Part shown: positions 48,268-57,495 of the stretch, piece after piece
Layout of the letters: each line of letters opens with the position of its first letter
How positions within the stretch are numbered: the stretch's first letter is position 1
Assembly (NCBI GenBank): GCA_039519185.1
Contig: CM076854.1
Location: forward strand, 174,065,144-174,129,143
Direction: 5' to 3'
DNA from: Astragalus membranaceus
Lineage: Eukaryota; Streptophyta; Magnoliopsida; Fabales; Fabaceae
Length of the DNA stretch: 64,000 nucleotides
Made by a program: the position numbers and the translations under genes
The notes under the pieces: generated by a model
Databases searched by the model: none
Told to the model about the DNA's origin: nothing
The model's input: the letters and a program-made list of their open reading frames with translations, nothing else

Positions 48268-50946
48268 TGTTATACCCTAATTTTGTCCGGCTAATTCAAA
48301 ATTTATTAGAAAAAAAAATCAAAAAATATTGTTTATTGTATTTTTGAGATTTTTATCGTTTACGCGTGTCATCGACGGTTTTGCAATACTTTTACTATTA
48401 GTAGATTTTATAGATTTTATTTTTTTATTACAAGTAAAATATCATATAACAAAAATATTGTTATTAAATACAAACTTCTATATTATTGTTACAGAATTTA
48501 AAAAATAATAAAAACGAAAATTAAATAAAAATGCAAATATTACAAAATAAATAAATAAAAACTAATGTTTTGCTGTGTATGTATTTCCAGCATTAGAGCC
48601 ATCTCCTTTTTTTGTTGTTCTTTACTTTTTCCCATTTTTGGCTAAAGTTAGCACCAATTTTACAAGCAAGCAGCACCACAAAGCCACTGTTTCACGCCAC
48701 TATCTCTGCACACAGCAACCCTCACACTCCACGCCATCTCTCACTGCAAACAGGAACACTCAATACACATTGGTTTTTCTGCTTCCTTAGTTTCTTTGCT
48801 TCCCTCACACATCCTTACACAACAACATATCATAAGCAACAATTCTCCCTCTATAAAGGAGGCGAGATCAACACTGAAAGGGGGGAGGAGACAAATTAGA
48901 AGAAAAATTAGGAAAAAGAGAAAAGAGTACAATGTAGAAAATAAAAAGACCAAAGTAGAGTTGAGAAATGAGAGGAACCAGTAAAAAGGAGAGAAAGAAA
49001 TATGAAAAATGGGAGAGAGAGAGGACCGCCACTGTCTCCGGCCACCACCGCCGCCGTGAGCTCCGGCCACCACCAAACACCACCGCACCTCTGTCATCGT
49101 TGGCCACCATCACCCCTCACGACCATCCACCCCAAAACGGCTACCATCCACGGCTAACCACCCAGCAACCACCCAAAACCGTCACTGTCTCACCACCCTC
49201 CACAACCACCAAACTCCCCTTCTCACGCACCCTCACCACCAAAAACGGCCCACCACTGCCGTCCACCATACACCACCGCCGGCGCCTTACCCTTTCCTCC
49301 ATTTTTGATCTCACCCTCCCTCTCCCTAGACCTGCGCTTTCCTTTCTCTCTTCACCTCTCTTTACGTTTTCCACATCCTTCTCTCTTTCTCTCTCCAAAA
49401 TGTTTTTCTTCCCTTCTGAAACTTTGTTGCGGCTGAGAGAGTTTTTAGGGTTTCCAATCCCTCATTTAAAGCTTAACCTTTTATAGTTAGTTTCTTCTTT
49501 TTTTTTATAAAATAAAATAGTGAAATACTAAAAATAAATCTTTTCAACTTCCCTTGTTCCATCGTGAAACCTCCTGATGTTCCCTTTTATTTATTTATTT
49601 ATTTTTATTTAATTGTTTATTTTGCTTAAAGTGAAAATCCGATGTTATGATTCTGCACCCCTCTCTTTAGAGTTTTGGGTCTATTTTAAAATATTTTGGG
49701 CTGAGCTGATTGTAAGTATATTCTCGTCTTTGGTTATTAGAATTAGTTGGAAGCTACTTACACCCCCATTTTCGTATTCTCGTGACCCCGTTTGTTTACA
49801 CCATGATTATGGGCTTTTGGGTTTTTGGCTGTGTCTACTTTAGGCTTTTCTATATGCACTTTTGTTACTTCTTCGAAGCAACCTCCTTTTTTTTCAACAA
49901 AAAAAATAGTTTCTCATTAAAAATACAAAAATATGGGATCGGCTGAGATGTGACATCTTGTCGGTCCCGGTTTAAGACGCTTAAGTTGTACAACTTGGTG
50001 ATCTCAAACCCCTGTCAAAAAAATAACAAAATTAATTAAACCAACAAACATTTTCTATCCTAGAACTACGTAGCCTTTGATTCTCTACCAAGAGATACGT
50101 AGGAGCACGCCCCTGTCAAGCGCAAAAAAAATAAAATAAACAATTTCCATTACCTTTCTTTCTTAATTCTTTTTTTACAAAAAACCACAAAATATAAATA
50201 GGGGACTAAGTCGACTGTACAGTCGGGTTAGCCTGCTTTTTAGGTCACTAATGAACCGTTACGGATCATGTCCTAAAATCCCTATTTAAAATAAACAATT
50301 TCTAAAAATTAAAAAAATATACAAACACTTCTCTTTCATTTCAAAAATCAAAAATCTTATTTTCAAAGTAGGGGATTAAGTCGATCGTACGACCGGGTTA
50401 GTCATCGTTTTACGATAAGTGAACTGTGGTCCTTCAGAGCCCCAGCGCTCCTTCAGCCCTCAGCGGCCCTTCAGAGCCCCAGCGCTCCTTCAGACCCCCA
50501 GTGGTCCTTCATCACAGATCACACAGTCCTAAAACCCCTATATTAAAAAACACCAACCAACAAACATTTTCTATCCAAGAACTACGTAGCTTTGATTTCT
50601 CCATCGCACCTGGAGATACGTAGGAGCAGGGGCCCACTTCTGTCAAGCACAAAAAACTAAAATTTTTATTAAGTCTTTTTCTTTCAATAAAAGGGTAAAA
50701 ATTAACATTTTCAAAATTAACATTTTTTTCCTACAACTAATTAGCAGGTAACCTTGCTTAGGAAGGATGTCGTGGGGTGCTAACACCTTCCCCACGCATA
50801 ACCGACTCCCGAACCCTTATCTGGTCTCAAAGACCCTTATCCATTCCAAAAGGGATTTTCCAATGTTCGCCCTTAAACTAAACTTTGGTGGCAGCTTCAT
50901 TTTTGAACCTTCGAGGAATCCTCACCCGGATTTTTCGGTCGCTACA
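48268..50946 (+). repeat. LARD-2 LTR3
   Basis: Complete LTR ending GCTACA, directly followed by the TGGGC duplication rather than by a PBS, so it is the true 3' LTR of the array. Private variants include T at 49155, 'taac' near 50026, 'tacg' near 50412, and 'cagcttc' near 50892. Confidence 0.93.
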
Positions 50947-50951
50947 TGGGC

Positions 50952-51560
50952 ACCTAAACTTCCACTGATCTCAAACTAGATTTTTGGTCTCTAATATTCT
51001 TGAGAGAGACCATGTAGCAGGACCCAACATTAAGTCGTAGTCTGTTTTGTAGAAAAATGATCAAAATCTGGCGTCCAAGCTGAGAGCCGCAACACCCTAG
51101 GATTTCGATTACAAGATCCCTAAGCCCATATATGTCTAAGGTCATCCATTCATGATAAATTAAATTCAAAAAGTCCTTTTCCAAGGGAGATGATGGACCA
51201 GTCAGCCACGTGATGCCAAAGATTAGAAATGCTTGACCGCAAATCTTTGATCTGATAAGGCTTATCTCCCTTGGATAAAATAAGTCTTCCATGTAAGACG
51301 TTCTTGCAGTCATCAATACCAGCACAATATTCATTCTTAGATATTTTTACCGCCAAAACATCCCCTTTGAGGCATGGCTTTGGTAAATAATCTAAAGGTG
51401 TATCAAAAACTGCAGGACTAGAGGCATTCTGCGAATTTTGTAAAACTTGTGCAAATGATTTTACCGTTTCAATATTATTGAGTGTAGGCTTACCTTCATA
51501 TTCAGCATCAGGTACCTTATTTTTGACCATGGGTGCAACAAATTCCACAGCAGGGACCAC
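50952..51560 (-). pseudogene. DUF4283 ORF, N-terminal half (broken)
   Basis: On the minus strand the frame at 51560-51150 has 'SFAQVLQNSQ' and then the DUF4283 opening 'VLHGRLILSKGDKPYQIKDLRSSISNLW', continuing with 'ADWSIISLGKGLFEFNLS'. The same frame then shows in-frame stops within otherwise typical blocks ('LRLSAWTPDFDHFSTKQT', 'GLSQEY'). At 50952 the host sequence reads 'FEISGSLGAH' straight into 28859 across LARD-2. DUF4283 proteins with a C-terminal zinc knuckle are ORF1-type, probably RNA-binding, proteins of plant LINEs. The exact start is uncertain; the 51561-52040 stretch is probably 5' leader and N-terminus with stops. Confidence 0.75.
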
Positions 51561-52053
51561 ATCTTTCCACGCTGAAGAAGACTACAACACCTGCGGATCT
51601 GACGCGTGAAAATCACACACTCGCAAGACGCAAGCTTCTTCTTCCAGGAACGCTTGATTCGCGCGTTGCAGAGGGTTACCAGATGCTGCGCATGGATTCA
51701 AGTCGAATGGCACAACAGAATCTTGATTCCATATTTATTTATTGGAACCAGCCCATACTTGATCTGAAGAGTGCACTCTCTCTCTCTCTCTCTGATTGAG
51801 CGGTGAATGCAATAGGGAGCTGCACAACTGGGTTGAACAGTGGAGAGCTGGTCGGGCCCACCGACAGGATCTACAGGAGATCTGCGGGGCTGCCAGCGAC
51901 AACCATGTTGGCCAATGGCGGCGTAGGGTTAAACCCCTAGCAGAGAGAAAGGATTCGCCGCGAGCCTCTCCAAACACCAATTTATTTTACTTGAGGTTAT
52001 ATTAAAAAAATTAATTTCAATATATATATGATATATGACTAGGGCACCAAATT

Positions 52054-52788
52054 CAAATTTTGCAGGGGCACCCAAAATCTCAGGGACGATCCTGCCTTAA
52101 GTGATTGAACATTGAGTATCATACCCAACAAAACTTAATAAGTATTAGAGAACTCATTAATAATTAAAAGATAGTGTGAGATTTATAATGAATGTTGTTT
52201 TCATTGCAATTTGCAATATGAACTTCAAGATACGATTATTTTTGAGTTTTAAATGCTTCTAAGCTATTTTTTGCTTTATAAGAAAGGGGAGGGGGGCTTC
52301 TTAGCTATTTTATAACAAATTAATTTCATTAAACGTTTTTTTGTAAATAAAGGTAATAATATTAATAATCAGTCTTAGGAATGCAATAGACGATAAATCT
52401 CTTGAGAGAGAAATTTATCGTCTATTGTGGTCCTACCCGACTCGAGAGATTACTCTCTACAGTTACGCGAAGAGGATACCCAATTCGCAAAAAAAAATAG
52501 CTCAATATTATTGACATACACTCCCCCACCTTTGCTTATCGAAAAAAAAAACTCCCCCACCTTTTATACCTTCTATGAAGGAATTAATTCCATTAAACTC
52601 CTCTTCAATTTTACAATTTAGTTATTTCTTTAATGTGAGGATGAAAATCAAGTGGATGGAAGTACAGCTGTCGAATACGAGGAAAAAAAATAAGGACTAA
52701 CATGCCTATCTTCTGCTACAAGGCAAGGGTTGATTGATTTCATAATCTCTTACGCGTATACTTGTAGTATGTGTCTCCATTCAGTGTA
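52054..52788. other. Intergenic stretch, no gene seen
   Basis: AT-rich, without a convincing ORF. The one notable structure is the 15-bp-arm hairpin at 52384-52427. Confidence 0.5.
52384..52427. repeat. Perfect 15-bp inverted repeat (hairpin)
   Basis: CAATAGACGATAAAT (52384-52398) and its exact inverse ATTTATCGTCTATTG (52413-52427) are separated by 14 bases. The function is unknown. It could be the two abutting ends of a heavily deleted element. Confidence 0.8.
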
Positions 52789-53481
52789 CCTCTAGGAGGG
52801 CACCGGCTTAGAATACTAAGCCAAAAGCTTAGTTTTTCTTACTAAATTCGTTACAGCCATTGGATCAGTATTCCTTTAATAAATTTTGATCTAAGGGACA
52901 ATAATTAACGGGGCATCTTTGTCTTTTTACCCCTTTGAGTTTGATCACGTTCACGCAAAACTTCACGTTCACGCAAAACCACTCCGGCAACTGTTCATCA
53001 ATCACTCCAGCAACCGTTTATCAATCGTCGCCGTCGTTGATTTCCTCCTTCTTCACGTTAACGCAACAGAGACTCAACCACTCCGGCAACCGTTCATCAG
53101 TCGTCGTCGCCGTTGATTTCCTCCTTCTTCACATTCACGCAACAGAGATGCAACCACTCTGGCAACTGTTCATCAACCACTCCGGCAACCGTTCATCAAC
53201 TATCGCCGCCGTTGATTTCCTCCTTGCGACGCTGCTGTTCTGTTATGTGCGATGCTGCTGTTCCGTCGGTGGTTAATGATCCTGCTGTGGTGTGTTCCGC
53301 ACGCACCATCCGGTTCGCGACGGCAACCACCACCTTCTTCGCGCGCACCACTTCCTGCAACCACCTTACTATATGTATTCTTGCAGATGGTTTTATTTTT
53401 TCTCTCGTCATTCTGAATCATTTTGAATTGTAACTTTCTTTTCCTTGTTAATTGGGGAAATAACCACAAATTAGTACCACT

Positions 53482-55333
53482 GTGGTTAGTGACCACTAAC
53501 CACAGATATGCACAACACTGGTTAGTGGCCACTAACCACAGGTTAGTACAATAGTGGTTAATACTTGTTAGATGCCACAGATTGTCATTACTAATACTTG
53601 TTACTAACAATATTACTTCTCAATAACTATTATTTGTCCTAATAGTATATTACTTCTCAATAACTACTATTTGTCCTAATACTTTTTACTAATACTCTCA
53701 ATTGATATCACTTTCCCAAATTAAAAAAATCCACTCTCCTCCGCAAGCCACTCTCCTCTCGCCGTTCACCTCCCTCTCGTTCACCCCCCTCTCTGCTCGA
53801 TCTCCGCAAGCCACTCTCCTCTCGCAAGCCACTCTCCTCTCGCCGTTCACCTCCCTCTCGTTCACCTCCCTCGCGATGTCGTGTTAACGAACAGTTTCAG
53901 TGGCATGCACCTTCGCATCAAATGAAGTGTGTTATGTTGTTCTGGTTTATCTCCTTGGATTTCATTATTACGTTTGTGATTTTGAATGTGAAACTTTGAT
54001 TAGGTTAGGCAATTAGAGTCTTAAGGTAAAAGAAAACTCGTGGGAAGAGTCATGAGGTTGAGAAAACTTGCTAAGTAAAATTAATTTTTTCTCCCAAGGA
54101 TTCCAAACAACTATGCAACAATGCCAAAATTGAAAAGCATAATTAGTTTTAGTTATGCTGTTATTAATGTAATGAAATGATAGAAGTTTGCCAATAACTG
54201 GTTAAAATTGAAAAGCATAATAGAAGTTTTAGTTAAAACTGGTGTAACATAACTGGTTAGTGGTCACTAACCACAGATATGCATAACTGTGGTTAGTGGC
54301 CACTAACCACAGAATAGTGCAACAGTGGTTAATAGCATAAATCTCAACGTCTTCATTAGAAATTCAATTTCTTCATTAGAATAGTACATTAGAATATAAT
54401 GATTAAGAGTAAATTATAATCCTTACCAATGTTATGCACATTTGTGGTAAGTGGCAATAACCACAAATTAGTACCCTAATGGTTAGTGGCCAGTAACCAC
54501 AGATATGCATAATTGTGGTTAGTGGCCACTAACCACAGAATAGTGCAACAGTGGTTAGTAGCATAAATCTCAACGTTTTCATTAGAAATTCAATTTCTTC
54601 ATTAGAATAGTACATTAGAATATTATGATTAAGAGTAAATTATAATCCTTACCAATGTTATGCACATTTGTGGTAAGTGGCAATAACCACAAATTAGTAT
54701 CCTAATGGTTAGTGGCCACTAACCACAAATATGCATAACTGTGGTTAGTGGCCACTAACCACAGAATAGTGCAACAATGGTTAATAGCATAAATCTCCGC
54801 GTCTTCATTAGAAATTCAATTTCTTCATTAGAATAGTACATTAGAAATTCAATTTCTTCATTAGTATCTTAAATAAATTCCATACACTAGCCAGAGAAAT
54901 TACATAGAAGTTCAATTTCTTCATTCATCTACAATTTCAAATACATAGAAGTTCTAATTTTCCTATCTTTTCCATCTCGCTGTTGTGGCATTTGTGGATC
55001 ATGCCATTCAAATTCTTCCCATTTATAACGACAAGTCTTTCCCATGACGTTGTATCTCTCCACAACAAAACTCTCCTCAATTACTGAAATTGTGTCACTT
55101 TCATCCAAGGGCTTCAATTACTGAAATTGTGTCACTTTCATCCTTTCTTGTATCTCTCCTCAGGCTGAATCTATAATCCCTTTGGCACTGGTACATCATT
55201 TTGTCACTGCATGATACACTTTGAACTCTTAAATGCAATTTCCAAAAACAAGTAATAACCACAATTGTACTATTATGTGGTTAGTGGCCACTAACCATTG
55301 TCAAGCAATTCTGTGGTTAGTGGTCACTAACCA
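53482..55333. repeat. Ten copies of a 20-22 bp palindrome
   Basis: TGGTTAGTGGCCACTAACCA, or near copies, at 53482, 53520, 54254, 54289, 54481, 54515, 54706, 54741, 55278 and 55314 (starts). Several are perfect; others carry one central change (TGGTCACT or TGACCACT). Half-sites ('gtggttaat', 'aataaccaca') are scattered between. Confidence 0.9.
54254..54850 (+). repeat. 226-bp tandem repeat carrying the palindromes
   Basis: Perfect palindromes at 54289, 54515 and 54741 are exactly 226 bp apart. The intervening sequence ('cttcattagaaattcaatttcttcattag...') repeats with few changes. About 2.6 units. Confidence 0.88.
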
Positions 55334-56174
55334 GTGTTGTGCATATGTGTGGTTAATGTACAAAACAGGTTCAATCAATTCCAGAAATTCCATTAAATAT
55401 AATCCAACCATTTTGATGCAATTTTCTCTGCAAAAGCATTCATCAATTCATGCGTAGGAACTTAGGAAGAGATGAAGAGGGAGGGTGGCAGATTCGTGAT
55501 TTTCACTACCAGCGCTACACAACCGCTCGCTCTGCTTTTCACGGAATGACAGATTCGTGCGCAAGAGCTTAGGAAGAGATGAAGAGGGAGGGTGACTTCA
55601 GGGCGGCGTAGATGGCGGTGCGCAGTGGTGGTTGTTGTCGCCTCGTCGGAAACAGACAGAGGGAGGGTGTGAACTGTGAAGAGATTTGAAGAGGGATGGT
55701 GAGGGTTTGTTCGAATCGTGCGCAGGTGGTGGCAGAGAGATGGTGGCCTGGTGGGCAACTTAGAGGGCGGCGTCGTAGATGGTGGTGGGTCGGTGGTGGT
55801 CGGCGCAGAGGGTTTATGCTGCTGCAGCTTCTCTGTTCTCTGTCACTGTGTCTGTGTGTGTGAATGGGGAAATTACTAATCCACCCCTTTAGTATTTGTT
55901 ACTAAGCTTTTGGCTTAGTATCCTAAATCAGTCTCCTCTAGGAGTGTGTACAAGCCGCCAACTATCCGCAACCATAGAGTATAATTCAAGCAGTACAATA
56001 GTATAACCAGTCCTAATATCCGTGGGATGCGATGCACGGGTCGGTTAAATCTGATTTGTGTATAATTTAGCATTTTTTTAATTTGGGTCATTGTTGACTA
56101 CAGGAGTGTCGCATCGCTTTCAACAAAAAGACTAACATTCGCTCGTGATTAGGAGCAAATTTTACACTGGCCAA

Positions 56175-56389
56175 TGTTTGATAGTGAGAGAGAACGAGAG
56201 TCTGTTTCAATCTGTAACTGAAATGTATTGAATGATATTATTCTTACAAATGAATGAGATACAAGGGTTATATACCCAGCTGGCCAATGACTCAGCAAAG
56301 CCAAGATGACAAGGCAAGTCTAATAAGCAGTTTGACTATTTGACTATTCTATTGCAATACAAGTTTACATATCTACTATATATCTATTA
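56175..56389 (-). repeat. 3' LTR of the Copia element
   Basis: 215 bp. Its first three bases on the minus strand (TAA, 56389-56387) are also the stop codon of the polyprotein. Confidence 0.92.
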
Positions 56390-57343
56390 AACCCCCTTCA
56401 AGGTCAAGTGTGGACTTGAGAAAGGTACCACCTTGAGCTTGAACCGAAGGTCAGTGAATTGTTGAGCAGGGAGAGGCTTTTTCATTGCATCTACAATTTG
56501 GTGAACACCAGGAACATGTTGAATAATCAGCTGTTTAGCAGCCACTTTCTCACGCACAAAATGTATATCCAACTCCAAATGCTTGGTGCGAGCATGCAAC
56601 ACAGGATTGTGAGAAAGCATCACAGCACTAAGATTGTCACACAACAAGATAGGTGGCTGAGTAGTGACCTGCAATTCACCAAGTAAAGACTGAACCCAAA
56701 GAAAGTCAGCTGTAGCATTTGCCATCCCTCGGTACTCAGCCTCTGCACTAGACCGAGCAACAAGGGTCTGCTTCTTGGAACTCCAAGAAACCAAGTTAGG
56801 ACCAAAAAACAGACAGGAACCAGAAGTGCTACGCCTGTCATTTGGGTCACTAGCCCAGTCAGAATCACAATAGGCACGCAGAGAAAAGGGGATGTCCTGT
56901 GTGGCAGGCTGCAGAAGTAAACCAAAGTGAGTTGTGTCTTGTAGATAACGAAGGATTCTCTTCACAGCTCTCCAATGTGTGTCACGAGGATGAGCTAAAA
57001 ACTGACAAACCTTGTTAACACAGTAAGAAATATCAGGCCTTGTTAACGTAACATACTGCAATGCACCCACAATTGACCTATACAGTGACGGGTCAGACAG
57101 AGTATCAGTGCCAAGCTTGCTCAATTTTGTATTGGACATCATAGGTGTGGCCATGGAAGTACACCCAGTCATACCTGCACGCTGTAACAAGTCATACACA
57201 TACTTGGTCTGTGAGAGACCAACAGAACCATTTGACAGATACTGGACTTGCAGGCCCAGGAAATATGCAGGCTTGCCCAACTTCTTCAAAGCAAATTCAG
57301 TTTCCAGTTTACCAATCAAATCATGAATCAGAGAGGAGTTTCC
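56387..57343 (-). pseudogene. pol: Copia polyprotein, C-terminal part: end of RT and RNase H
   Basis: Continues from 57486-60866 after the insert. It begins 'GNSSLIHDLIGKLETEFALKKLG', the segment that directly follows 'YVDDILIT' in Copia reverse transcriptases, and includes 'YFLGLQV' and 'LSQTKYVYDLL'. RNase H follows with 'CDSDWASDPNDRRSTSG', 'SWSSKKQ', 'SSAEAEYRGMA', 'LWVQSLL', 'LCDNLSAV' and 'HARTKHLELD', so its D, E, D and D acidic positions look intact. The stop codon is the first three bases of the 3' LTR. No other stop or frameshift was seen. The piece would be untranslated unless the insert were bypassed. Confidence 0.88.
56390..56398 (-). other. Copia polypurine tract within coding sequence
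   Basis: Minus-strand AAGGGGGTT directly precedes the 3' LTR and encodes the last residues (Lys-Gly-Val) of the polyprotein. Confidence 0.75.
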
Positions 57344-57495
57344 CAACTTTTAAAAACCCTAGGATGACTTTAAAACCTTAAAAATGCATGCAAAATGCTC
57401 CTTACACTCTACAAAATGATTTCACACTTCACAGTTTACTATTTTTGTGGAAAATTAGGGTTTTGACCCTAGGCGGACAAAATTAGGGTATGACA
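57344..57495 (-). mobile_element. ~150-bp LTR-terminus fragment interrupting the Copia RT
   Basis: On the minus strand it starts TGTCATACCCTAATTTTGTC, the terminus also seen at the LARD-1 LTR starts (11058 and 25412) and, with TGTT, in LARD-2. It lies exactly between the codons for 'DDILIT' and 'GNSS'. It introduces a stop four codons in. It has no second LTR, no body and no clear TSD. Confidence 0.7.

Larger units (their letters stand above)
28865..50946 (+). mobile_element. LARD-2: tandem LTR-internal-LTR-internal-LTR array within one TSD
   Basis: Three LTRs (28865-31554, 38571-41250, 48268-50946; 2690, 2680 and 2679 bp) and two internal regions of about 7.0 kb repeat with periods 9706 and 9697. 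One 5-bp duplication, TGGGC, flanks the whole array (28860-28864 and 50947-50951), so it came from a single insertion. Each internal region starts with a PBS and ends with a PPT. No gag-pol frame exists. Tat/Ogre affinity is inferred from the TGTTATACCC terminus and the PBS. The array sits in the DUF4283 pseudogene, which reads on in frame across it. Confidence 0.95.
27449..52040 (-). mobile_element. LINE-like retrocopy with DUF4283/zinc-knuckle ORF, split by LARD-2
   Basis: A 13-bp duplication, AGGGCACCAAATT, flanks the unit (27436-27448 and 52041-52053). On the minus strand the left end is a short A-run next to the duplication, as expected for the 3' end of a target-primed insertion. Without LARD-2 the unit is about 2.5 kb. 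It encodes a LINE ORF1-like protein and no endonuclease or RT, so it is either an internally deleted/non-autonomous LINE or a retrocopied mRNA of this gene family. The poly(A) is only about 5-7 bases, which limits certainty. Confidence 0.65.
52799..55934. mobile_element. Probable non-autonomous Mutator-like DNA element
   Basis: A 26-bp inverted repeat with one mismatch lies near the ends (52808-52833 and 55901-55926; core ATACTAAGCCAAAAGCTTAG). CCTCTAGGAG, 10 bp, is duplicated just outside (52789-52798 and 55935-55944), fitting the 9-11 bp TSD of Mutator-like elements. The outermost 8-9 bases of the two ends match poorly, so the exact ends are uncertain. The interior has direct repeats with 'ccgcc...gttgatttcctcc' (52980-53230), a pyrimidine-rich block (53730-53880), the palindrome family and a 226-bp tandem repeat, but no transposase. 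Confidence 0.55.

Noticed and set aside
28865..50946. Segmental duplication of a host region or integrated virus
   Set aside because: LTR, PBS, PPT and TSD structure identifies an LTR retrotransposon, and there are no viral or host genes inside.
26790..52110. Possible older element whose ends flank the LINE ('cctgagggcgtgc' on the left, inverse of 'cagggacgatcctgcc' on the right)
   Set aside because: The resemblance is short and the supposed inverted ends do not extend; no TSD could be found.
54929..55117. 62-residue minus-strand ORF with 'NVMGKTCRYKWEEFEWHD'
   Set aside because: It looks somewhat protein-like, but upstream is a short tandem duplication and then stops. I could not assign a family, so it is not listed as a gene.
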